From Polyodon spathula (Eukaryota > Chordata > Actinopteri > Acipenseriformes > Polyodontidae), in the NCBI RefSeq assembly GCF_017654505.1, contig NC_054543.1, forward strand, positions 24,094,339 through 24,158,338: a stretch of DNA of 64,000 nucleotides, read 5' to 3'. Made by a program: the position numbers and the translations under genes. This document shows positions 55,715 to 64,000 of this stretch, piece after piece (the stretch's first letter is position 1; the number at the start of each line of letters is the position of its first letter). The notes under the pieces are model-generated. The model was not told the origin of the DNA. It searched no databases and saw nothing but the letters and a program-made list of their open reading frames with translations.

Positions 55715-55949
55715 TGCAGGCAGATTGTTCCCTTGAGTACTGATCCTGGGTCAGTGAGAGAAAAACACAGAAAACGATTTTCAGAATATAATACAAGGTT
55801 ATGGTTAAGGTTAGGGTTAGGGTACGGTTAGGTACAGTTAGGTACAGTTTGCCTTCCCGCTATCTGGACTTAATGACAAGGTATTTTTCATTTTTCGTTT
55901 CTCTCACTGATCCTAGATCAGTACTTGAGGAAACAATCTGCCCAGAGCA
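55715..55949. repeat. Foldback sequence enclosing telomere-like repeats
   Basis: The arms 55715-55765 and 55897-55949 are inverted copies: CAGATTGTTCCCTTGAGTAC..TCAGTGAGAG against the complement of CTCTCACTGA..GTACTTGAGGAAACAATCTG, about 45 bp with few changes. Between them lies GGTTAAGGTTAGGGTTAGGG (about 55803-55822), followed by three units of GGTTAGGTACA type. The length and arms suggest a small MITE; no TSD was fixed. Confidence 0.65.
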
Positions 55950-57338
55950 CTACATTCTACCACACAGGAACCAGAAATTTTCAAACAGGAAATAGAGCAT
56001 TTCTAGAATTGAGCAGATCTAGTCGAAGTAGTATTAGTATGCTTACCTCTGTGAAAATGTACTGTATAAAAAGTAGTTAACCATGATAAAAACAGGTTAA
56101 ATACTATAAGTATAAACCACTTTTCTGATCTGTTTTTAAAATAGACACTGCAGTGAGCTTCTCATTGTCACAACTTCATCAGTGGCCCACAGGGGAAGCA
56201 GTATATGTTAAATTTCCATAAAGGTACATTACCTAGCACTTTATAAAAGGTACCTTTTAGTACACTAAGAATCAAGACCAGCACAGGAAACGTGCTTATC
56301 TTGAAGCAGCACATATGCCTCATACAAGAGCAATTCATCTTTAAAAGCTTATCTGCGGGAATCAAGAATTCCACTGGACCCTTGCAGACAGTGGTGGTGC
56401 AACGGTCGGCTGTTTGCTTACACTAAAATATGAGAAACAGTGCCTCCTATGGGCGCAAGCTATGGAGCACATCATGTGGAAACTTACCTGTTTAGTCCTC
56501 ATATGACTAAGTACACTCCCTGTAGTCATTTTGTCTTGAACTTAGACAGAAAGACAGACAGACAGACATATAGCCGCTCAATAGAGGAATAGTGAGGAAT
56601 ATTGATGGAGCTCATTAGAGAGAACAGGAGGGGGCCTAGAAGCTATTACTGCACTTAGCTGCCGGGTGAGTGCATTGGGACAGTGCTAGAGAAAACCTCC
56701 CAAAGCATGATGCAACTCCCTCATCTCTCTCTGTACAAGCTGAGGGGTGGAGGCAGACATTGTACCTAGAATGAACTTCCTTAGTCTATATTTAAACCAC
56801 TCTGCTGTCACATCAAATCAGGTCAAGCTGCTGTGAAAGACTAACAACATCCTTTTTTTTTTCTTCAACAGCAGCAAAGTGCAACTATTTCTTGTTGTGC
56901 CTGCTCTTTTCTTTGAAGGTGTTCTGATGGAATTAGCTTCAACTTATCTTGATTTGTTTTATCCAGACCCTACAGCGCTGGGCTAGATGACACCATAGAA
57001 TAACATGTCTTTAATGGACAGTCCTTTCTCCTTGGAGTGATTCCACTCAGTGGTAGTCCTGGCACAAATAAGAAGTAGCTGCTCGGAGGCTGCGGGAGAT
57101 GGGGTTTGGAATAGTTCAGTTTAGCACTGGCCTGTGCCCTTGCCTCAGCAAACAATTTATAAGCACTAGGGTTTTTGTTTCTTATCCTCTTCTGTCCACT
57201 TACCTTTTTGTGATGTTTACAGTTGTTCTGAATGGTTCTCGAGTATAAAAAAATATTTCTGTAGTATGTATGTTTTGAAATATTGCTACATCGATGCAAG
57301 TGCATTGTATTGGTAAAATCAAGATATAATTCAATATT

Positions 57339-57398
<60 letters not shown>

Positions 57399-57595
57399 CT
57401 ATTTTTTGTAAACAGAATTAGTTTGCTTTATATTCACATTTTTTTTTATTTTTTTTACTGAATTGTCTCCTCTCCCCTCACAACACACGTTGTAATTGTA
57501 TAGGGTCTAATTTTATTATTACACTTTTTTTATAAATGTATTTGTACTGGCCAGTGGAGGTTATTTTGGAGATAAAATGACACAAGGCACCTTAG
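55950..57595. other. No gene recognised; simple repeats
   Basis: The first part (55951-56016) recurs at 44124-44200. A short (GACA)n lies at 56548-56567 and a TA microsatellite at 57341-57393. No coding domain, RNA gene or element end is supported in the remainder. Confidence 0.5.
57341..57393. repeat. (TA)n microsatellite
   Basis: About 26 TA units. Confidence 0.95.
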
Positions 57596-57599
57596 TCTA

Positions 57600-58110
57600 C
57601 AGTCTGTTGCTAATCTCCTAATAGAGTCTGGCTCAGTGATTTTGTGGCAGATGACTCTGGCAGTGAATATGAGCCGAGTGACACTTCCTCCAGTGAGGAG
57701 ATCAACAGTGGTCCAGAAGAGGAGCCTATGGAAACTGAGCCCCTGTCTGGACTAAGTACAGTAGTTGGGCCTGGACCAAGGGGGGTTGATTTCAGCAATT
57801 CTACCACTGAACCCCCCCCCCCCCAACATCATCCAGCCTCCCTTTTTTCTGGCATACCTGGAATCACTGCAAACCCAACTGAGTTTATCCCAATTCACTT
57901 TTCCATTTGTTTATGTTTTGAACATTTGATAACCCAAACCAATTTCTGTGCTCAGCAATATCTGGCACAACTGGGAATATGCCAGCATTGGTAGCCAACA
58001 GAGATGTGATGAGACACGATATTACTGTCCACACTGTCCCTCTCAGCAAGGCCTCTGTTTGGAGGAGTGTTTTGAAAGGTACCACACAGTAAATGAGTAC
58101 TGGAAGGACT
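57600..58110 (+). pseudogene. piggyBac-like transposase relic: N-terminus fused to C-terminal Cys-rich end
   Basis: The N-terminal part (frame from 57644) starts ADDSGSEYEPSDTSSSEE, an acidic serine-rich head typical of piggyBac/PGBD proteins, and after a poly-C tract reaches TEFIPIHFS..LITQTNFCAQQYLA, matching the start of the catalytic domain (LIVxxTNxYAxQ). The reading then jumps to RYYCPHCPSQQGLCLEECFE and RYHT (about 58015-58085), the cysteine-rich C-terminal domain. Roughly 400 residues with the DDD catalytic triad are missing. The piece is an internally deleted relic. Confidence 0.7.
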
Positions 58111-58300
58111 AACTAAACCCCAGAACAAACCAGCATGACACATGCTGGATCGGTACCTGAGGTAACGTAATCAAAGGTTGTAAAAATCACTTGCTTTTAG
58201 TCATGCAACAGCATTACCTGGGGCTCCAGAAAGATTTATGGTTAACAAACCATTGAAGGGAGTTATTATGTTACCTCTTCCTAAACTCCTTGTCTTATGC

Positions 58301-58570
58301 AGATTCCAAAAATGTATACTTATGCCAGCATATCTCATTCGTTGGTGGCATATTGGGCACATGAAATTGGGTTGGTCAGGGCTGCATCACTCGAAGTGGA
58401 AAAGTAAAAATGGCCTGGTGTCTAGGACATGTAAACACCTGCAAAACTGTATATTTAGTATCTGTGAATGCAGGATACACAGAGTAATTCAAAACTATAG
58501 TTATGCCAGGGTATCTCATTCTTCGGTCACTAACTTGTCACATGAAGTTAGGGTGGGTGATATACACCAT
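58301..58570 (+). repeat. Imperfect tandem duplication interrupted by the CR1 insertion
   Basis: Unit A (about 58301-58446) and unit B (58484-58570 continued at 62745-62800) share TTATGCCAG..ATCTCATTC, CACATGAA.TT..GGTTGGT and, beyond the CR1, AAGTGGAAAA..TGGCCTGGTGTC..ACATGTAAA. Joining the two halves of B restores a unit like A. Confidence 0.65.
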
Positions 58571-58589
58571 AGCGACAGCGAGTGAAAGC

Positions 58590-58930
58590 AACAGCGAGTG
58601 AGAGAAGTACAGGCGTGGAAAAGTACAGAGCAGTTTAGAAGCAGTAAGGAGAAATTGCATCTTTAATTGCTTTAATCAGAAAACAGAGGACATTGGGAAA
58701 ACATAGGAGCAGCTCAAAGTCACACAGCCGCGTGTGTTTTTCTGATAACAAACAAGCTGAAACTCAGAGCAGCTGATTCAAATTCAGCGCAGTTCTGAGA
58801 CACGGGCGAGGGGAGGAGCCAACAGCACAGCAGAACAACGCAGTTAAACGAGGCAGTCTTCCCAGCGACAACGAGTGGGAGAAGTACAGGCGTGGAAAAG
58901 TACAGAGCAGTTTAGAAGCAGTTTGAAAGC
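58590..58930 (+). repeat. Duplicated segment in the CR1 5' UTR
   Basis: The sequence GAGAGAAGTACAGGCGTGGA..AGAGCAGTTTAGAAGCAG occurs at about 58599-58643 and again at 58876-58920 with one or two changes, about 280 bp apart. Repeated 5' units could carry promoter activity, as seen for monomers in other LINEs; that function is inferred. Confidence 0.65.
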
Positions 58931-59017
58931 AGGGTGACGGCTGCAGAAGAAACTAAACTTCAAAAAAAAAAACATCAACATGGTCTTCAAGCCAGTAATC
59001 TGTGACACCTGCTTGAT

Positions 59018-59911
59018 GTGGGAAATCCGAGAAACCAAGTGTACGTAAACTACCACACGATCCAGGATTTGCATAAACTAGTAAGTATGCTAGAAATGGA
59101 GCTGGAAGAAGTGCGACAGCAACAGGATCTTGAGGAACTGGCACACCCACAATTCATGGAAGTCTGCATCACCCCTAACAGACTGAAAGCCACCAGGAAG
59201 ATAGAAGGTCAGAACAGCTGGGTTCAGGTAGGCAGAAGCAGGGAAAAAAAGAAACTTCGTCAAACACAACCACCAGAAATCAAAACAACCAAAAGATTTG
59301 AGTCACTTCAGAATTTTGAGGAGCAGAACCAACAACAAGAGAATGAAAGGAACAACATCCAGGACCCCATTGACAGTGGTGACCAGACATCAAAAAGAAG
59401 GGAGGTCATGATTGTTGGGGACTCCATATTGAGAAACACAGCAAGTTCTATTCGCAGTTTGGACCCCCTTACTACAACAGTGTGCTGCCTTCCGGGAGCC
59501 TCGGTCAAGCACATCACTGAGAACGTGGACAGGCTCCTAGAACGAACAGGAGACGACCCGGTAGTAGTCGTCCACATCGGTACAAACAACATTGGAAGAG
59601 ACAGACCAAAATCCCTGCAAAACAAATTCAGAGAGCTAGGAAGGAAATTAAAAGAGAAAACCAAAACTGTGGTATTTTCTGGTATACTACTGGCACCTTG
59701 CAAAGGACCATATGGACAGCTTGAAATAATTAATCAAAACGCATGGCTGAAGATGTGGTGCACACGGGAAGGCTTCACCAATCTTGATCATTGGACCACA
59801 TTCTACAATGAGGACTATCTGTATAGACGGGACGGACTGCACTTAAATAACAAGGGAACCAGTCTACTTGGAGAAAAAATCCTCGAGCAGGTTCAGAAGC
59901 ATTTAAACTAG
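59018..59911 (+). CDS. CR1 ORF1 protein with SGNH-esterase domain
   Basis: 297-residue open frame. Residues about 15-40 form a likely coiled coil (LHKLVSMLEMELEEVRQQQ). Then a Lys/Gln-rich linker leads to an SGNH hydrolase-like esterase from about residue 128: GDS at 134-136 (nucleophile Ser136), GTNN at 188-191 and DGLH at 272-275 (Asp272, His275). All three blocks needed for the triad are visible. CR1 and some L2 ORF1 proteins carry this esterase; its role in retrotransposition is not settled. The true start is probably the ATG at 58980 (MVFKPVICDTCLMWEIRETK), in another frame, with a small indel between; the first codon of the frame 59018 is GTG. Confidence 0.8.
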   Translation: MGNPRNQVYVNYHTIQDLHKLVSMLEMELEEVRQQQDLEELAHPQFMEVCITPNRLKATRKIEGQNSWVQVGRSREKKKLRQTQPPEIKTTKRFESLQNFEEQNQQQENERNNIQDPIDSGDQTSKRREVMIVGDSILRNTASSIRSLDPLTTTVCCLPGASVKHITENVDRLLERTGDDPVVVVHIGTNNIGRDRPKSLQNKFRELGRKLKEKTKTVVFSGILLAPCKGPYGQLEIINQNAWLKMWCTREGFTNLDHWTTFYNEDYLYRRDGLHLNNKGTSLLGEKILEQVQKHLN

Positions 59912-59971
59912 AAAGGCAGAGGGGAGAAATCAACAAAAAAAACAGAAGGGAGACCGCATCAAAACAAGAAC

Positions 59972-60909
59972 AACAACTCAGGTAAGACAACCATTAAATG
60001 TATTTATCTAAATGCTAGAAGTATCAGAAACAAAATTCTAGAACTTGAAGCTACTGCACTAACAAGTAACTATGATGTGATAGGTGTTACAGAAACGTGG
60101 TTGTCTGAGAGTGATGGGGACGAATATAATATTTGTGGGTATACACTGTATAGGAAAAACAGGCAGGACAGAAGAGGAGGAGGGGTAGCGCTATACATAA
60201 GAAACAGTCTTGAAGCCCAGGTGTTAAACCTGGACAAAGAAAATAAAGCTGAATCAATATGGGTCAGAATAACGGACAAAAATTCAAAGGGCATAATAAT
60301 AGGAGCATGCTATAGACCGCCAGATTCAGATGGTGAGCAAAATAATATGTTATACAATGACATTAGAAATGCTTGTCGCAAAGGAGAAGCCATACTAATG
60401 GGGGATTTCAACTTCCCCCATATAAAATGGGAAAACCCGGTGGGTAGCACGAAGGATGAAATTGAAATGGTGGAAATAACAAATGACTGCTTCCTAACAA
60501 AATTTGTCAAGGCACCGACTAGAGGGGAGGCATGCCTTGATTTAGTCTTTTCAAATAACGAGACAAAATAACTAAAACAGAGGTCAGAGAACCACTGGCA
60601 AACTCAGACCACAACATGGTCTCATTTGAAGTGTTTTTTAAAACCCCAAAAGTAATGACTAAAGCTAAGGTTTACAATTTTAGAAAAGCAAACTATGAAG
60701 GTATGAAACAGAGACTAACAGAAGTAGATTGGAGTAAAATAGAGAAAACACCCACAGAAGAAGGATGGTTGTTCTTCAAAAATGTAGTACTAGAGGCGCA
60801 AAACAATTACATCCCTAAAGTAGACAAATCTAAATGTAAAACTAAATTGCCAAAATGGTTTAATAGATCAATTAAAAAAAAATATTCAGCGAAAAAAGGC
60901 ACTTTATAG
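59972..60909 (+). pseudogene. CR1 ORF2 N-terminal part: AP endonuclease and linker
   Basis: The endonuclease starts about 59990 with CIYLNARSIRNKI, then GVTETWLSE (catalytic Glu), RRGGGVALYIRN, GACYRPPDS, LMGDFNFPHIKWE and a C-terminal block ending LDLVFSNNETK. A one-base deletion near 60568 shifts the frame; the next frame opens ANSDHNMVSFEV, containing the SDHN block with the last catalytic histidine. The linker (MKQRLTEVDWSKIEK) follows to 60909. The endonuclease nicks target DNA for target-primed reverse transcription. The start between 59912 and 59990 is not fixed. Confidence 0.8.
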
Positions 60910-62659
60910 AGCATTAAAAAAGGACCAAAAAGAAAGTACGCAGAAAGAGTACACGGAACTGCAAACGCAAGTCAAAAAGGAAGTTAGAAAGGCCAAGAGA
61001 GAAATAGAAATGAACATTGCTAAGGGAGCTAAAACCAATTCCAAAATGTTTTTCCAATATTATAACAGCAAGAGAACATTCAAAGAGGAGATTAAATGTT
61101 TAAGAGATACAAATGGCAAAATCGTAGATGAAGAAAAAAATAGCAAATATATTAAATGATTACTTTTCACAAGTTTTTACAAAGGAAGATACTGACAACA
61201 TGTCCCACATGTCATCCAGTTCCTATCCAGTTTTAAATAACTTTAGCATAACTGAGGCAGAAGTGTTAAAGGGACTAGGAGCTCTTAAAATAAACATGAA
61301 TCCTCCCAGTAGTACTCTGGTACCGACAGACTGGAAAATTGCAATTGCAAAGTAATACCGATCCACAAAAAGGGAAACAAAACTGAACCAGGTAACTACA
61401 GACCAGTAAGCCTGACTTCTATTATATGCAAACTTATGGAAACTATAATAAGATCCAAAATGGAAAATTACCTTTATGGTAACAGGGTCCTGGGAGACAG
61501 TCAACATGGTTTTAGGAAAGGGAGATCGTGTCTAACTAACTTGCTTGATTTTTTTGAGGATGCAACATCGATAATGGATAATTGCAAAGCATATGACATG
61601 GTTTATTTAGATTTCCAGAAAGCTTTTGACAAAGTCCCGCACAAAAGATTAATTCTCAAACTGAACGCAGTTGGGATTCAAGGAAACACATGTACATGGA
61701 TTAGGGAGTGGTTAACATGTAGAAAACAGAAAGTACTGATTAGAGGAAAAAACTCAGAATGGAGTGTGGTAACCAGTGGTGTACCACAGGGATCAGTATT
61801 AGGTCCTCTGCTATTCCTAATCTACATTAATGATTTAGATTCTGGTATAGTAAGCAAACTTGTTAAATTTGCAGATGACACAAAAGTAGGAGGAGTGGCA
61901 AACACTGTTGTAGCAGCAAAGGTCAATCAAAATGATCTAGACAAGATTCAGAACTGGGCAGACACATGGCAAATGACATTTAATAGAGAAAAGTGTAAGG
62001 TACTGCACGTAGGAAATAAAAATGTACATTATAAATATCATATGGGAGATACTGAAATTGGAGAAGTAATCTATGAAAAAGACCTAGGAGTTTTTGTTGA
62101 CTCAGAAATGTCTTCATCTAGACAATGTGGGGAAGCTATAAAAAAGGCTAACAAGATGCTAGGATACATTGTGAAAAGTGTTGAATTTAAATCAAGGGAA
62201 GTAATGTTAAAACTGTACAATGCACTAGTAAGACCTCATCTTGAATGTTGTGTGCAATTCTGGTCACCTTGCTATAAAAAAGATATTGCTGCTCTACAAA
62301 GAGTGCAAAGAAGAGCGACCAGAATTATTCCGGGCTTAAAAGGCATGTCATATGCAGACAGGCTAAAAGAATTGAATCTGTTCAGTCTTGAACAAAGAAG
62401 ACTACGTGGCGACCTAATTCAAGCATTCAAAATTCTAAAAGGTATTGACAGTGTCGACCCAAGGGACTTTTTCAGCCTGAAAAAAGAAACAAGGACCAGG
62501 GGTCACAAATGGAGTTTAGAAAAAGGGGCATTCAGAACAGAAAATAGGAGACACTTTTTTACACAGAGAATCGTGAGGGTCTGGAATCAACTCCCCAGTA
62601 ATGTTGTTGAAGCTGACACCCTGGGATCCTTCAAGAAGCTGCTTGATGAGATTATGTGA
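60900..62659 (+). pseudogene. CR1 ORF2 C-terminal part: reverse transcriptase
   Basis: The linker (KKEVRKAKREIEMNIAKGA) continues in another frame. The frame 61128-61355 gives ITEAEVLKGLGALKIN and then a deletion of about 90-100 bp compared with copy 2, removing the finger block KSPGPDEI. After another frame change, the long frame 61436-62659 (407 codons) runs without stop: SQHGFRKGRS, YLDFQKAFDKVPHKRL (motif A), GVPQGSVLGPLLFLIYINDL, the catalytic FADDTKVGG and the C-terminal region to the normal end. Only this last frame could encode a folded RT core. Confidence 0.85.
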
Positions 62660-62744
62660 TCAATAAGCTACTAACAACCAAATGAGAAAGATGGGCCGAA
62701 TGGCCTCCTCTCATTTGTAAACTTTCTTATGTTCTTATGTTCTT

Positions 62745-64000
62745 AATTCAAAGTGGAAAAATCAGTGTGGCCTGGTGTCAGTCTAGAGCATGTAAAACTC
62801 CCAAAACCAATGGAAATATGCACAAAGACATAGGGAAATCTAGCACCTTAAATGTTTCTATCAAACATTAGTATTTGAGGGACTAAATGTAAATGTGATG
62901 ACAACGTCACAAGGGCCTCAGTAGGGTTAATTGAGCAAGTGGGCAGTGTCAACCAAACTAGCACAAACAAAAGTAATACCTATATAACGTCTTGTGAAAA
63001 GAAAGGTTATATTATTGTTCAAGGATTTTGAATAATTGATCCATTTAACCTGTTTGGTCCCCTTTCCTGTCATCAGACTTCCCTACATGCGTGAGTATTG
63101 GTCATATGGAACAGGCCACCCAAGTGAATTTCCCTTGTCTCAATGGACAAATAAAAACATTGCAGGGCACCATCTACTGTGCTGGACAGAAGTGCTGATG
63201 AAAACCAATAACTCTGTTTTTAAACAGAGCTTCTTTCTTTTCTGCCTAAGTTGTTCCAGTTTTTCCAAAGACATTAGCTGATGTTTTCTATTTCTGTAAT
63301 TCAGTTGGCCTGTTGAAACAAACTTGAGAACATGTTGGGAATGTACAAATGTAACATTGTTGCAGTAAAAGAAAATCAGGACACATATATTTGGTCAAAC
63401 ATTTTGGTCCAAATTAAGTTATTATTTTCTACTTTTTAAAAATCTTACTAGCTTCTTGTGAAAAGATTTTTGAATGTTTGGAAATGTACACTTTGGGTGA
63501 GCAATTGTATTATCGGCCTCACTGTAATTGTACCATAGTGATTGTGAGTTAGTAAATATAAACCCACCTTAGTTCAGAAATTATTGAAGAGGGACATTTT
63601 TAATGGAATAATAGTTAGTAATCCTGGGAAATAATTATCAAAGTAGAAACAGCAACAAACAATAATAGACACACTATAGGTATTAAATACTATGAATATA
63701 CACATGAAATAAAATATGCCTGTAATGGTACTTCTTTAGAAACACACAGGGGTAGGGATGCCATACAATAATTATCTCAATGTCTCCCTATGTTGCCTCA
63801 AAACCTTATTTTTATTCTCATTTGTATTAAACAGTTCAGCAAAAATGTTTTGCTATTATTTAGATTATGTTCCCTAGGGATGGACGCTGATCTGTTTATA
63901 AATTAAATAAACATTGGCACACACACAAACACGGCCTTCCATTTGCTCTAGTGTGTAATGAGGACACAGATTAAGATGTGATCTGAGGTCCTCAGATACA
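62745..64000. other. No confident gene; tandem unit remainder and unassigned sequence
   Basis: The first 60 bp are the second half of the duplicated unit interrupted by CR1. Around 63070-63130 the reading LPYMREYWSYGTGHPSEF vaguely resembles the YWS block of piggyBac transposases, but it is too short to call. The rest shows no domain. Confidence 0.4.

Larger units (their letters stand above)
58571..62744 (+). mobile_element. CR1-clade LINE, copy 3, nearly full length (about 4.2 kb)
   Basis: The structure is a 5' UTR with a duplicated 60-bp segment, ORF1 with an esterase domain, ORF2 with endonuclease and RT, a short 3' UTR, and a TTATGTTC repeat tail. It is interrupted by a few single-base frameshifts and one deletion in the RT fingers, so it is close to intact but inactive. 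Its 3' half is very similar to copies 1 and 2. Confidence 0.9.

Noticed and set aside
55803..55850. A true telomere or chromosome end
   Set aside because: Only two perfect TTAGGG units exist and sequence continues normally on both sides.
59308..59703. 131-codon minus-strand frame
   Set aside because: It is antisense to the CR1 esterase ORF1, whose catalytic motifs are clear.
63036..63281. piggyBac transposase fragment (YWS block)
   Set aside because: The similarity covers fewer than 20 residues and the neighbouring sequence does not continue the pattern; it is also not collinear with the relic at 57600.

Overview
The window looks like an intergenic or intronic block from a vertebrate genome that has been built up almost entirely by transposable elements. 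I found no host exon, tRNA gene, operon or bacterial signal that I can defend. The mix of elements points to a ray-finned fish, possibly a non-teleost such as a sturgeon or paddlefish: DIRS-type YR retrotransposons, Ty3/gypsy, CR1 and L2 LINEs, Tc1/mariner, piggyBac, hAT, SINEs carrying a 5S-like piece, and long TA microsatellites. The sturgeon hint rests on my memory of this CR1 family's 3' end and is only a guess.

Layout. 0-9 kb: a piggyBac-type MITE next to a broken DIRS element, which itself carries a SINE; LTR-like sequence; a 415-bp solo LTR; a 5'-truncated CR1 with an 8-bp target duplication; and a hAT transposase relic on the minus strand. 9-20 kb: a long TG/TA microsatellite; a 577-bp gypsy gag-protease remnant with perfect TSDs; a large minus-strand gypsy relic with a 1.46-kb LTR and a nested LTR; and a Tc1 copy. 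20-36 kb: a Tc1 fragment that landed in a TA repeat; a SINE; a complete but short LTR element with two LTRs and TSDs; a 940-bp element with terminal inverted repeats; a second DIRS copy on the minus strand; and a Tc1-like copy with DD36E-type spacing whose last acidic catalytic residue is lysine.

36-50 kb: a minus-strand gypsy integrase/RT relic split by a CR1 copy; two LTRs; a 5S-rRNA-like fragment beside a SINE; and a plus-strand gypsy relic (gag, protease, RT, RNase H, integrase, 3' LTR) interrupted by a second copy of the MITE seen at the start. 50-64 kb: a relative of the short LTR element, whose reading frame joins a CCHC zinc knuckle to proline/glutamate-rich tandem repeats; an L2 LINE ending in (ATT)n; a foldback sequence around telomere-like repeats; a piggyBac transposase relic; and a nearly full-length CR1 of about 4.2 kb, with an SGNH-esterase ORF1 and an endonuclease/RT ORF2, inserted into a tandem duplication.

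No gene here appears to work with another in a pathway. The sequence records successive and nested insertions. All long transposon frames contain stops, frameshifts or deletions, so none is likely to be autonomous. The exception at domain level is the CR1 ORF1 esterase frame, which is open with its catalytic residues visible. Boundaries and family calls come from reading by eye; no database search was run.
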